Below, one piece after another: positions 32,752-41,252 of a stretch of 43,742 bases of DNA. Both the position numbers and the translations under genes were made by a program. How positions within the stretch are numbered: position 1 is the first letter of the stretch; every line of letters begins with the position of its first letter. Source of the DNA: Beijerinckiaceae bacterium (GTDB lineage: Bacteria > Bacteroidota > Bacteroidia > Chitinophagales > Chitinophagaceae); the NCBI GenBank assembly GCA_903970475.1, contig CAJCIQ010000007.1:1-43742 (forward strand). The letters run 5' to 3'. The notes below the pieces were generated by a model. The model worked only from the letters and a program-made list of their open reading frames with translations. It had not been told where the DNA came from and did no database searches.

Positions 32752-33462
32752 ATGCAAACCGTCATATTCCAGGATTGTGGGCTGATCGGGTATCAGAAGG
32801 CCTGGGATTACCAGGAAAGTCTTTTAAAGGCAAACGTGGAGGCCAAATTGGCAAAACCTGCCGGACCTACGCAACATCATTTACTTTTTTGTACGCACCC
32901 GCCTGTGTATACGCTGGGTAAAAGCGGACACATGGAAAATGTATTGATAGGGGAGCAGGAAAGGGAAACCAGGGGAATTGAGTTCTTCAAAACCAATAGG
33001 GGAGGGGATATTACCTTTCATGGCCCTGGACAACTGGTAGCCTATCCGATCCTGGATCTGGAACATTTTGGAACGGATATAGGCAAATACCTGCGCAACC
33101 TGGAAGAAGTGATCATACGCACCCTGGCTGATTATGGATTAAAGGGAGAGCGCAGCCCTGGAGAGACCGGTGTATGGCTGGACCCAGGGATAAAGGGAAA
33201 GGAAAGGAAGATCTGCGCCATGGGCGTGCGTTGCAGCCGCTGGATCACCATGCATGGGCTGGCCCTTAATGTCAATACGGAACTGAAGTATTTCGGGCTC
33301 ATCGTGCCTTGTGGTATCGTCGGAAAACAGGTGACTTCGCTGGCGCAGGAGCTGGGCAGAACCATCGACGAGGCCGAAGTAAAAGCGCTCGTAAAACAAC
33401 ACTTTCAGGAAGTCTTTGAAGCGGAGCTGGTTCCGGCAGCGGCCGAAACCGCCAAAGCCTGA
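32752..33462 (+). CDS. lipB: Lipoyl(octanoyl) transferase
   Basis: The product is 236 residues from the ATG at 32752. The frame is open 216 nt further up, but that part overlaps the divergent synthase gene and lacks family resemblance. The enzyme transfers octanoate from acyl-carrier protein to lipoyl domains of 2-oxoacid dehydrogenases and GcvH. The substrate-pocket motif is RGGDITFHGPGQLVAYPI (83-100). The central motif is KICAMGVRCSRWITMHGLALNV, and the catalytic Cys187 and Lys192 are in VPCGIVGKQVTSL. The lipoyl-domain partner lpdA is in this window too. The gene is followed by a convergent exported gene. Confidence 0.96.
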   Translation: MQTVIFQDCGLIGYQKAWDYQESLLKANVEAKLAKPAGPTQHHLLFCTHPPVYTLGKSGHMENVLIGEQERETRGIEFFKTNRGGDITFHGPGQLVAYPILDLEHFGTDIGKYLRNLEEVIIRTLADYGLKGERSPGETGVWLDPGIKGKERKICAMGVRCSRWITMHGLALNVNTELKYFGLIVPCGIVGKQVTSLAQELGRTIDEAEVKALVKQHFQEVFEAELVPAAAETAKA

Positions 33463-33471
33463 CGGCGATGC

Positions 33472-34146
33472 CTAGTTGTCTTTTGATAATAGGAACTTGT
33501 TTTTCTCTGACAATACCCCGTTAATATACAACTCGAAATAGAACCATCCTGCATGCAGGAAATTTGACTTGTCCAGGGTCAGGGGCAGGTCAATGATATC
33601 ATTGAGCTCAAAAACCGGGTTTTGTTGGTCGTCGAAAAACTTGATGAGGTATTTCTTTCCAAAAGGAGGAGGCAATTCTACTTTCACATTCCCAAAGTCA
33701 TCCGTAAACACATGTATGGAGGGAACCCATTCTGGTTTCCGGTTGCGTTCGGCCTCATTGGAGGCCGCTCCTGACTCCTCACGTTGAAGGTTGGGGGAAG
33801 AAATCATGATCACCGGTTGTTGGGAAGGGGTGAAGGAGTAGCTACCTGTCAATTGAATAAAAATCCGGTAATACATATGATCATTGGGTGCTTTTGCATC
33901 CATGAAGGTCACCCTGCCTTGTTTGGGATCGGCTACCGCATAGATGGTGGTAAAGTTCCGGGTAGAATCAAAAGAACGCTCAATATTGACCTGTGCTGCG
34001 GATACGTAGGGGTTATAAAAGGAGGTGTATATCCTGCCGTTGGTATTAAATACCTGAAAATGGGGAAGGGTATCCTGGGCAAATGAATGTACGGAGAAAC
34101 AGCAAACGAGTAAACAGATCCTGACTGCGTGAAAAAGGAGTCGCAT
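33472..34146 (-). CDS. Exported protein of unknown function
   Basis: The product is 224 residues from the ATG complementary to 34144-34146. The frame is open for 20 more codons, but those cover a duplicated 18-bp sequence and promoter box and do not add to the signal peptide. A signal peptide (LLFHAVRICLLVCCFSVHSFA) is cut before Gln-Asp. The mature protein is beta-rich: FQVFNTNGRIYTSFYN, FERSFDSTRNFTT-type strands, MYYRIFIQL, and a final FELYINGVLSEKNKFLL. It resembles a fibronectin-III-like domain pair in pattern only. The ending looks like a truncated T9SS-type strand but lacks the usual YPNP, so no sorting domain is claimed. Confidence 0.72.
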   Translation of the reverse strand: MRLLFHAVRICLLVCCFSVHSFAQDTLPHFQVFNTNGRIYTSFYNPYVSAAQVNIERSFDSTRNFTTIYAVADPKQGRVTFMDAKAPNDHMYYRIFIQLTGSYSFTPSQQPVIMISSPNLQREESGAASNEAERNRKPEWVPSIHVFTDDFGNVKVELPPPFGKKYLIKFFDDQQNPVFELNDIIDLPLTLDKSNFLHAGWFYFELYINGVLSEKNKFLLSKDN

Positions 34147-34172
34147 GGTATGTTGGCGTATTGGATTAATCG

Positions 34173-34208
34173 ATTGGTCCATCAGCAAAAATTGGTCCAT
34201 TAGCAAAA
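34173..34208 (-). repeat. 18-bp tandem duplication over the promoter
   Basis: ATTGGTCCATCAGCAAAA and ATTGGTCCATTAGCAAAA lie directly end to end (34173-34190 and 34191-34208). On the minus strand the outer copy completes a consensus -7 box TATTTTTG (34204-34211) and the inner copy leaves AATTTTTG. Confidence 0.88.
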
Positions 34209-34211
34209 ATA
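34204..34211 (-). promoter_or_regulatory. -7 box for the exported unknown gene
   Basis: The minus strand reads TATTTTTG, an exact match to TAnnTTTG, 57 nt before the ATG at 34146. Its position argues that the 20 upstream codons are not translated. Confidence 0.45.
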
Positions 34212-34221
34212 AGGTCTCTGG

Positions 34222-35136
34222 TCAATAACCCAGTGTCCCGGCTGGAAGGGACCGGTTACCCTGCAAACCGCCGGTATGCAGAAATAGGATCCTGCTTCCG
34301 CCCGGAAAATAGCCCCTGGCGGCCAGATCCTTGATGGCCAATGCTGTTTTTGCCGTATAAACGAAGTCGGTGGGTATTGCTTCTGCACTGAAAAAATCCC
34401 TCATAAAATGGGTTAACGCCTCGTTCCGGCGCCCATATCCCCCTTCGGCATAACCATAAAGCAGGGAGGAACGGGGACTCAAGGAGAGTTGCTCCTGGAA
34501 ATTAACCTGATCTTTTTCTGGAATGGCCACAACAGGAATACCCAGCCCCAGTTGACCATCGCGTAAGGATCTATCAATACCTTGTAGGGTGGTTCCTGTT
34601 CCCAGGGCACTCACCACATGCGTATATTGAGGAAAGTCCGGAATCTTCTGCGCTATCAGCGCTGCCCCCTTTATGCCTGTTTCTCCTGCACCGCCTTCGG
34701 GGATAACCATATGGTTTTGGGCAAGGCCTGTTTCTGTAAGTGCAACTTCGGGTTGAGCAAATGTTTTACGTGATACAAAATAGAGGGTCATTCCGTAATC
34801 CAGGCAATCCTGAAGGGTAGGACTGAGCTGAAGCGGTCGTTCTCCCCGGACGATACCGATCACGGGTATACGCAGTGCTTGACCCGCAAAGGCAGTGGCT
34901 ACCAGGTGGTTGGAATAAGCGCCTCCAAAAGTAACGATACCCTCGTAGGTTCCATCCCTGAATTGTTCCAGGTAATACCAGAGTTTAAACAATTTGTTTC
35001 CGGACAGCATGGGATGAATCAGGTCCAGACGAGCAACGGTACAAGCCAGTTCAGGGACCAACCACTTATTTAAGGGGGTTAGGTGGATGTCCTGATCCAT
35101 CCATGCATTCAACAAATTTGGCGGAGAAGCGACCAT
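34222..35136 (-). CDS. PLP-dependent D-cysteine desulfhydrase/ACC deaminase-like enzyme
   Basis: The product is 304 residues of the fold-type II PLP family. The Schiff-base lysine is Lys48 in SGNKLFKLWY. The phosphate and substrate loop TFGGAYSNHL is at 69-78, GTGTTLQG near 175 holds the phosphate, and the C-terminal LFLHTGGLQGNRS is conserved. Family members release ammonia and a keto acid from D-cysteine or 1-aminocyclopropane-1-carboxylate; the actual substrate is not decided by these motifs. There is no signal peptide. It lies just upstream of the exported unknown gene on the same strand. Confidence 0.88.
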   Translation of the reverse strand: MVASPPNLLNAWMDQDIHLTPLNKWLVPELACTVARLDLIHPMLSGNKLFKLWYYLEQFRDGTYEGIVTFGGAYSNHLVATAFAGQALRIPVIGIVRGERPLQLSPTLQDCLDYGMTLYFVSRKTFAQPEVALTETGLAQNHMVIPEGGAGETGIKGAALIAQKIPDFPQYTHVVSALGTGTTLQGIDRSLRDGQLGLGIPVVAIPEKDQVNFQEQLSLSPRSSLLYGYAEGGYGRRNEALTHFMRDFFSAEAIPTDFVYTAKTALAIKDLAARGYFPGGSRILFLHTGGLQGNRSLPAGTLGY

Positions 35137-35202
35137 ATCGCAAAGGTGATGAATTAATCTTTTGATTTATATTCGCCCATCAACGGTTTAATCAGCCCTT
35201 TT

Positions 35203-36105
35203 ATGCAGAAACCTACTTTATTGATTTTAGCTGCCGGTATGGCCTCCAGGTATGGAAGTCTCAAACAGATTCAACAATTCGGCCCCGGTGGAGAAACGAT
35301 TATGGATTATTCCTTGTTCGACGCCATCCGTGCCGGGTTTGGAAAAGTGGTATTCATCATCCGCAAAGATTTCGCTCAGGATTTTAAAGATATATTCGAG
35401 CCCAAGTTAAAGGGTAAAGTAGATGTGGATTATGTGTTTCAGGAATTAACAGATATTCCTGAGGGGTTCAGCGTACCGGAAGGAAGAACAAAACCCTGGG
35501 GAACTGCCCATGCCGTGCTGTGTGCCGCAGACGTGATTGATGAGCCCTTCGCCGTAATCAACGCAGATGACTTCTATGGCAAAGACGCTTTTGAAAAGGC
35601 TTTTCACTTCCTGACCCAGGACGTAAGCCCAACCAAATACGCCAACGTAGGATACGAACTCAATAAAACCCTGTCCGATCACGGCACCGTAAGCCGCGGT
35701 GTGATCGTGGTAGACAAGGACAATAACCTGACCAGCATCACGGAGCGCACCAAGATCTATCCTAAGGACGGGAAGATCATTTATGAAGAGAACGACGAAA
35801 AGTTTGAAGCCCCGACGGATTCAAAGGTGTCTATGAACTACTGGTGTTTCGATCCTTCTGTATTTGAAGTAACCCGTCAGCAATTCACGGAGTTCCTCCG
35901 TGCCCATGGTCAGGAGGCCAAATCGGAGTTCTTCATTCCGCTGGTAGCAGACGAGTTCATACGCAGGGGAGAGGGCATCGTGAAACTGGTACCGACCAGT
36001 TCTCAATGGTTCGGCGTTACCTACAAGGAAGATGCGCCTTTCGTAAAAGGCAGCATTGATGCCCTGGTAGCCTCCGGCGCCTATCCAGCCAAATTATGGT
36101 CATGA
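35203..36105 (+). CDS. Sugar-phosphate nucleotidyltransferase-like protein
   Basis: The product is 300 residues with an N-terminal Rossmann-like fold of the NTP-transferase family. The nucleotide-binding signature LAAGMASRYGSLKQ is at 9-22, and the metal-binding Asp pair is at 122-123 in NADDFYG. PWGTAHAVLCA (98-108) contacts the base. It lacks the left-handed beta-helix of acyltransferase fusions. Related enzymes attach sugar-1-phosphates to nucleotides in cell-surface sugar pathways; the sugar is unknown. The next gene, a symporter, starts inside its last codons (ATGA at 36102-36105). Confidence 0.8.
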   Translation: MQKPTLLILAAGMASRYGSLKQIQQFGPGGETIMDYSLFDAIRAGFGKVVFIIRKDFAQDFKDIFEPKLKGKVDVDYVFQELTDIPEGFSVPEGRTKPWGTAHAVLCAADVIDEPFAVINADDFYGKDAFEKAFHFLTQDVSPTKYANVGYELNKTLSDHGTVSRGVIVVDKDNNLTSITERTKIYPKDGKIIYEENDEKFEAPTDSKVSMNYWCFDPSVFEVTRQQFTEFLRAHGQEAKSEFFIPLVADEFIRRGEGIVKLVPTSSQWFGVTYKEDAPFVKGSIDALVASGAYPAKLWS

Positions 36106-37328
36106 AAAAAGGCTTTTGGGCCCACTATGGGAATATGATTTTACTATTGACAGGCATCCTTATAGGATGCCTGTTAGGTTTGATATTCAGGGAAAAAATC
36201 CTTTTCCTGGAGCCCGTTGGAGACATATTCCTGAACCTGTTGTTTACGGTGGTGGCGCCTTTGATCTTCTTTGCTATAGCCTCTGCCATAGCGCATATGG
36301 AGCCCTCCGCTCAAATGAAGCGGCTAGCCTGGTCCACGGTAGGGGTATTGACCGGAACCGTATTGATCAGCGGTATGCTCACCATCATAGCCATCTGGAT
36401 CTGGCCCTTACACGTTACCGCCGGTGGCGGACTGACGGCGGTTGATCCCCATGATCACCTGAGCCCGGGCCAGACCGCTACCCAGCTCCTGACCGTTTCT
36501 GATTTTTACGCCTTGTTTAGTCGTAAAAGCATGCTGGCTTTGATTCTTTTTTCCGTAGGCGTGGGCATTGCCACTTTACAGGCAAAGGAAAAAGGACATG
36601 CCTTCCGCAGTTTTCTGGATTCCGGAAACGAAGTCATCCTGCGACTCCTGAACCTCATCATGTACCTGGCGCCAATAGGATTGGGTGCCTATTTCGCCTG
36701 CCAAATGGGTAAGTGGGGCACGGGCATGCTGGGTACCTATGGCAGGGCCATCGTGATCCTTACCGGTGTAAGCCTGGTCAATTACTTTTTCCTATTCAGT
36801 TTCTATGCTTTCATAGCCGGAGGGCGGGTCGCTTTAAAACGCTATTGGATCAATATCATTGTCCCCTCCGCTACCGCTTTGGGTACTTCCAGCAGCATCG
36901 CCACCATTCCGGCCAACCTGGAGGCTTCCCGTAAAATGGGCATTCCTTCTTTTATCAATAAGCTGGTCATACCCCTGGCGGGTCCCTTACATAAAGAAGC
37001 TTCTTCCATTACCGAGGTTGTGAAAATCTACCTCATGTACTCCATGTTTCACCAAACCTTATCCGGGCCCTGGGCTGTGTGCATGGTCCTGGGGGTTAGC
37101 CTCCTGGTCAGTATTGTGGAAGGAGGTGTTCCTAACGGAGGATATATTGGAGAGGTATTAACCATATCGGTGTTTGGTTTCCCTCCTTCAGCACTTCCGC
37201 CCATGATTCTGGTAGGCACCGTTACCGATCCTACCTCCACTTTAGTCAATGCCACGGGCGATCCAGCTTCGGCCATGCTTATTTCCCGGCTCACCATTGG
37301 AAAGGATTGGATGGAGGAAACTGTGTAG
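36102..37328 (+). CDS. Dicarboxylate/amino acid:cation symporter (SDF family)
   Basis: The product is 408 residues from the ATG at 36102, which overlaps the previous stop as ATGA; a nearby ATG at 36096 adds two residues. About eight hydrophobic helices and two re-entrant loops are expected. The serine-rich loop is GTSSSIATIPANLEASRKMGI. The second loop holds GGVPNGGYIGE and the C-terminal DPTSTLVNATGDPASAM with the conserved Asn and Asp residues that bind cation and substrate. Family transporters carry glutamate, aspartate or C4-dicarboxylates with Na+ or H+. The usual substrate motif near the first loop (PLAGPLHKEASS here) is unusual, so the substrate is open. Confidence 0.9.
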   Translation: MKKGFWAHYGNMILLLTGILIGCLLGLIFREKILFLEPVGDIFLNLLFTVVAPLIFFAIASAIAHMEPSAQMKRLAWSTVGVLTGTVLISGMLTIIAIWIWPLHVTAGGGLTAVDPHDHLSPGQTATQLLTVSDFYALFSRKSMLALILFSVGVGIATLQAKEKGHAFRSFLDSGNEVILRLLNLIMYLAPIGLGAYFACQMGKWGTGMLGTYGRAIVILTGVSLVNYFFLFSFYAFIAGGRVALKRYWINIIVPSATALGTSSSIATIPANLEASRKMGIPSFINKLVIPLAGPLHKEASSITEVVKIYLMYSMFHQTLSGPWAVCMVLGVSLLVSIVEGGVPNGGYIGEVLTISVFGFPPSALPPMILVGTVTDPTSTLVNATGDPASAMLISRLTIGKDWMEETV

Positions 37329-37380
37329 TTTTTACACATTAGCCGATTTTCCCTAATTTGCGTCCACATTTTTGAAACGA

Positions 37381-39789
37381 ATGAGAAAACTTAGCTTGCT
37401 GATCTTAGGGGCATTCTGCTTCACTTCTACATTGTATGCCCAATCCGACCGTCTTAGCGAACAAGCGGGAAAATACACGAAAGTGAAACCCATAGAGGGA
37501 GGATTTGCCTTTGTTTTGGAAAACGGGTATGCCACCGTTACGGCTTATTCCCCCACTATAGTTCGCGTACGCGTGACAAAGGCGCCGCCTGTCCAGGACT
37601 TTTCCTACGCCATCGATGACCTTTCAACCCATGGTACCTTTTTGCATCTGTCAGAAGGCGGCGATGGGGCTGTCCTACGCACAGATTCATTAGTGATCAG
37701 GGTAAATAAAAGCCCGTTCCGGGTTACCTTTTTTACCGCCGGCGGAGCCTTGCTCAGCGGAGACGACACCACCCTCGGCGTTAGCTGGGAAGGAAACCAG
37801 GTGACTTCTTACCGGCATATGGCCCCGGATGAAAAGTTCATTGGTTGGGGGGAGAAAACAGGTCCCTTAGATCGCAGGGGCCAGGCTTTCATCAACTGGA
37901 ACACCGATGCATACGGCTATAGTGCTGACCGGGATCCTATCTATGGATCCATTCCGTTTTTTGTAGCGGTGCATGATTCGGTGAGTTATGGAATTTTCTT
38001 TGACAATACGCATAAGGTATTTGCCAATTTCGGAGGCGGGGTAGACAGTAATATGTACTACTTCGGGGCGCCGGATGGAGAAATGAACTACTACTTTTTT
38101 GGTTCGGCCTCGGTCGGGGGCATCATCAGAGATTATACGTCCCTGACTGGCCGGGCCCCCATGCCTCCATTATGGAGCCTGGGTTATCAGCAATGCCGCT
38201 GGGGATATATGACCCAGGGAGAACTACTACAGACGGCTGCCAATTTCAGGACCAAAAAGATCCCCGCAGACGTGATTTATTGTGATATCCAATACATGGA
38301 TCATTATAAAGTCTTCACCTGGGATTATACCCATTTTCCCAATCCCAAGGGTATGGTAGACACACTGAAGTCCATGGGCTTTGACCTGGTGACCATCATC
38401 GACCCAGGCGTAAAAATTGAAGCGGGTTATAAGGCCTATGAAGAAGGAGTAGCCAAGGGCTATTTTGCGACCTATCCCGGAGGTAAACCCTATGTAGGTA
38501 CCGTGTGGCCTGGGCGCTGTCATTTTCCGGACTTTACGCGTCCTGAAGTGCGTGCCTGGTGGGGCAATAATTTTAAGGCTTCTCATACAGATATAGGCAT
38601 ACGCGGATTTTGGAATGATATGAACGAGCCAGCCGTATTGGGCGGTAAAGAGATCCCCACAGTCGTGGAGTTTGGATCTCCAGAACATCGCTCGACGCTG
38701 GCTGCGGTGAAGAATGTGTTTGGCCTGGAAATGGCCAGGGCTACTTTTGAAGGGACTCGTCAACTCCTGGGACAAAGGCCTTTCAATCTGACCAGGGCGT
38801 CTTATGCCGGGGTACAAAAATATTCCGCCATCTGGACGGGAGATAACAATCCGGAGGACGAGCACATGCTGCTGGCTTTTCGCTTGCTCAATAGTCTAGG
38901 TCTGAGTGGGGTTCCCTTTACCGGTATGGACATAGCCGGGTTTAGCGGAGACGCTAGTCCCGATTTATTCATGCGCTGGATGTCGTTAGGCGTATACTCC
39001 CCCCTGTACCGCAACCATACGGCCATCAATAACCGTTACCACGAACCCTGGCAGTATGGAGAAACCAATACCCTGCTCATGCGCCAGGTCATTGAGCAAC
39101 GATACCGGTTGTTGCCCTATTTGTATGGCGCTTTTTACCAGGCGCACACGACGGGCATGCCCATCAACCGGATGCTCCCCATCAACTTCACCCATGACAG
39201 CAGCGTCTACAAAGATCAGTATGGAAATGAGTTTCAGTTTGGGGACAACCTGCTGGTCTGCCCGGTGGATTCCAAAACCATGGTCGCCGATGTATACCTG
39301 CCTGGAGCCGGAACAACCTGGTATCGGTTAAGTACGGATCAGGTATTTGCCGGAGGTCAGACCCAATACGTGCCTAGTCCTTTGGATGATTTACCCGTAT
39401 TTGTGCGCGCAGGGGGAATCATTCCCATGCAGAGCGTGATTCAGAATACCAAGGAAAAGGGGGATGGGGTATTGTACCTGCATGTTTATAGGGGTAAGGA
39501 TAGTTCTTGCTATACTTATTATGAAGATGATGGAACCAGTTATAATTACGATAACGGTAAGTTTTACCTGCGTACCATCCGCTATCAACCCCAGTCGTCA
39601 AGCCTCATACTGGATGCGGCTCGCGCCGGTTATCCCACCCGTTTTTCCAAAGTCAGGGTTATTTTCCATGGCATGGACACTTGGGATCACGTGAAAATTA
39701 ATGGAACGCCGACTACGGTAACCAAGGATCAAAAGCTGTATTTTGTTGACTTCAACAACAGCAATGATCCAATCACGATTCAATGGTAG
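37381..39789 (+). CDS. Exported GH31 alpha-glucosidase-like hydrolase
   Basis: The product is 802 residues from the ATG at 37381; an upstream TTG adds three residues and is less likely. A signal peptide ends LYA before Gln21. Residues 25-230 are the N-terminal beta-sandwich with GEKTGPLDRRG. The (beta/alpha)8 barrel holds YQQCRWGYM, IWYCDIQYMDHYK-type motifs, the nucleophile Asp413 in GFWNDMNEPA, and the acid/base Asp488 in IWTGDNN. A C-terminal beta domain with RAGGIIPMQ closes the enzyme. GH31 enzymes cleave alpha-linked glucose or xylose from the non-reducing end, here in the periplasm or on the surface. The next gene starts 26 nt inside this one's end. Confidence 0.95.
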   Translation: MRKLSLLILGAFCFTSTLYAQSDRLSEQAGKYTKVKPIEGGFAFVLENGYATVTAYSPTIVRVRVTKAPPVQDFSYAIDDLSTHGTFLHLSEGGDGAVLRTDSLVIRVNKSPFRVTFFTAGGALLSGDDTTLGVSWEGNQVTSYRHMAPDEKFIGWGEKTGPLDRRGQAFINWNTDAYGYSADRDPIYGSIPFFVAVHDSVSYGIFFDNTHKVFANFGGGVDSNMYYFGAPDGEMNYYFFGSASVGGIIRDYTSLTGRAPMPPLWSLGYQQCRWGYMTQGELLQTAANFRTKKIPADVIYCDIQYMDHYKVFTWDYTHFPNPKGMVDTLKSMGFDLVTIIDPGVKIEAGYKAYEEGVAKGYFATYPGGKPYVGTVWPGRCHFPDFTRPEVRAWWGNNFKASHTDIGIRGFWNDMNEPAVLGGKEIPTVVEFGSPEHRSTLAAVKNVFGLEMARATFEGTRQLLGQRPFNLTRASYAGVQKYSAIWTGDNNPEDEHMLLAFRLLNSLGLSGVPFTGMDIAGFSGDASPDLFMRWMSLGVYSPLYRNHTAINNRYHEPWQYGETNTLLMRQVIEQRYRLLPYLYGAFYQAHTTGMPINRMLPINFTHDSSVYKDQYGNEFQFGDNLLVCPVDSKTMVADVYLPGAGTTWYRLSTDQVFAGGQTQYVPSPLDDLPVFVRAGGIIPMQSVIQNTKEKGDGVLYLHVYRGKDSSCYTYYEDDGTSYNYDNGKFYLRTIRYQPQSSSLILDAARAGYPTRFSKVRVIFHGMDTWDHVKINGTPTTVTKDQKLYFVDFNNSNDPITIQW

Positions 39790-41170
39790 GGTAGGCTTTG
39801 CAGGAGGCTCCCCCTTCAATAGTGAGGTTCGCATCAACGGTGGCGTCCGCGCGCTTATCATAGGCTTACTTGCGGCTTGCACTTTTACGCCATTGGCTTC
39901 GGCTCAGGCCCAGACTTTGGTCTCTCCTGGGCCGGATACTGCCAACCTCCTTTTGCATGCCGCCTATCTTTTTGATGGGATATCCATGCACGAGGATGGA
40001 TGGATCTGGGTGCAAGGGTCGCACATTAAGGCCGTGAGCTATGGACATCGGCCAGAGGGGTCTGGCGGCTCGTCGTCCGCTTCGACGGCTGGACCCATTG
40101 TCCTGGAGTTTCCTGGCTGCACCTTGATGCCCGGCATGATCGAAGGGCATTCCCATCTATTCCTGCATCCTTACAACGAAGTTTCCTGGGACGACCAGGT
40201 GACCAAAGAATCCAGGGCTGAACGTACGGCCAGGGCCGTGACCCATGCCTATGCTACGCTGATGGCTGGTTTCACGACAGTGAGGGATTTGGGTACGGAG
40301 GGAGCCATGTACGATGACGTAGGTCTTAAACATGCCATTGAAAAGGGCGTCGTGCCTGGCCCCCGCATGCTTTGTGCAACCCGCGCTATAGTGGCCACCG
40401 GAACATACGGCGTAAAAAGCGAGTCCTCAGACCTGGACCTGCCCAAAGGTGCCGCAGAGGCCGACGGAGTAGAAGGGGTCATACACGAAGTAAGGAATCA
40501 GATCGGTCATGGAGCCGATGTGGTGAAATTATATGCCGATTATCGGTGGGGACCAGCCGGGCAAACCGAACCCACCTTTACGGTAGAAGAACTGAAGGCC
40601 GCTGTATCCGTGGCCTCCAGCAGCGGACGCATGGTCGTTGTCCATGCAGGTTCCAAAGAAGGCATGCTGCGCGCCATAGCTGCGGGTGTAACGACCATAG
40701 AGCATGGACAGGGTGGAGACGATACCGTTTTCAGGTTGATGAAAGAAAAAAACATTGCTTACTGCCCTACACTATCGGCCGTAGAAGCCATTTTATCCTA
40801 TAAAGGTTGGAGAAAAGGCCTAGACCCCGACCCCGAACGCATCGTTCAATCCAAAAAGAGTTTCAAAATGGCCTTGGCATCCGGCGTGACCATCCTCATG
40901 GGTGGAGACGTGGGGGTATTCGCCCATGGCGCCAACGCCCGGGAAATGGAAGACCTGGTAGAATACGGCATGAAGCCCCTGGCCGTGTTGCAATCGGCTA
41001 CCTCCGTCAATGCACGGGTATTCCGGCTGGACTCTTTGGGCGTTGTCAGGCCTGGTTATCTGGCCGATATCATCGTGGTACAGGGCGATCCTTCCAAAGA
41101 TATACACGCTGTCCGGCAGGTGCGTTTTGTGATGAAGGGGGGAGTGGTGTACCGCCAACCTTCGTTGTAA
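39764..41170 (+). CDS. Exported amidohydrolase, imidazolonepropionase-like (COG1228 group)
   Basis: The product is 468 residues from the ATG at 39764. A TTG at 39743 is possible but lies deeper in the GH31 gene. A long N-terminus (about 48 residues; ALIIGLLAACTFTPLASA before Gln) acts as a signal peptide. The metal ligands are His129 and His131 (EGHSHLF), carboxylated Lys255 (VVKLYADY), His294 (VVVHAGS), His314 (TIEHGQ) and Asp382 (LMGGDVG). This layout fits prolidase-type dipeptidases and carboxypeptidases of the amidohydrolase superfamily. It overlaps GH31 by 26 nt, so translational coupling is likely. Confidence 0.9.
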   Translation: MIQSRFNGRVGFAGGSPFNSEVRINGGVRALIIGLLAACTFTPLASAQAQTLVSPGPDTANLLLHAAYLFDGISMHEDGWIWVQGSHIKAVSYGHRPEGSGGSSSASTAGPIVLEFPGCTLMPGMIEGHSHLFLHPYNEVSWDDQVTKESRAERTARAVTHAYATLMAGFTTVRDLGTEGAMYDDVGLKHAIEKGVVPGPRMLCATRAIVATGTYGVKSESSDLDLPKGAAEADGVEGVIHEVRNQIGHGADVVKLYADYRWGPAGQTEPTFTVEELKAAVSVASSSGRMVVVHAGSKEGMLRAIAAGVTTIEHGQGGDDTVFRLMKEKNIAYCPTLSAVEAILSYKGWRKGLDPDPERIVQSKKSFKMALASGVTILMGGDVGVFAHGANAREMEDLVEYGMKPLAVLQSATSVNARVFRLDSLGVVRPGYLADIIVVQGDPSKDIHAVRQVRFVMKGGVVYRQPSL

Positions 41171-41252
41171 GACGCTGGTCGCACTTAGGTAAGACTAAAG
41201 TACCTGGTAAACGGTACACTGAATCTTTATAGTACCTGGATTATTAGGAATC

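Noticed and set aside
33472..34146. T9SS sorting domain at the C-terminus
   Set aside because: The final strand resembles such a domain, but there is no YPNP motif and no typical paired GxYxxxI ending, so export beyond the periplasm is not claimed.
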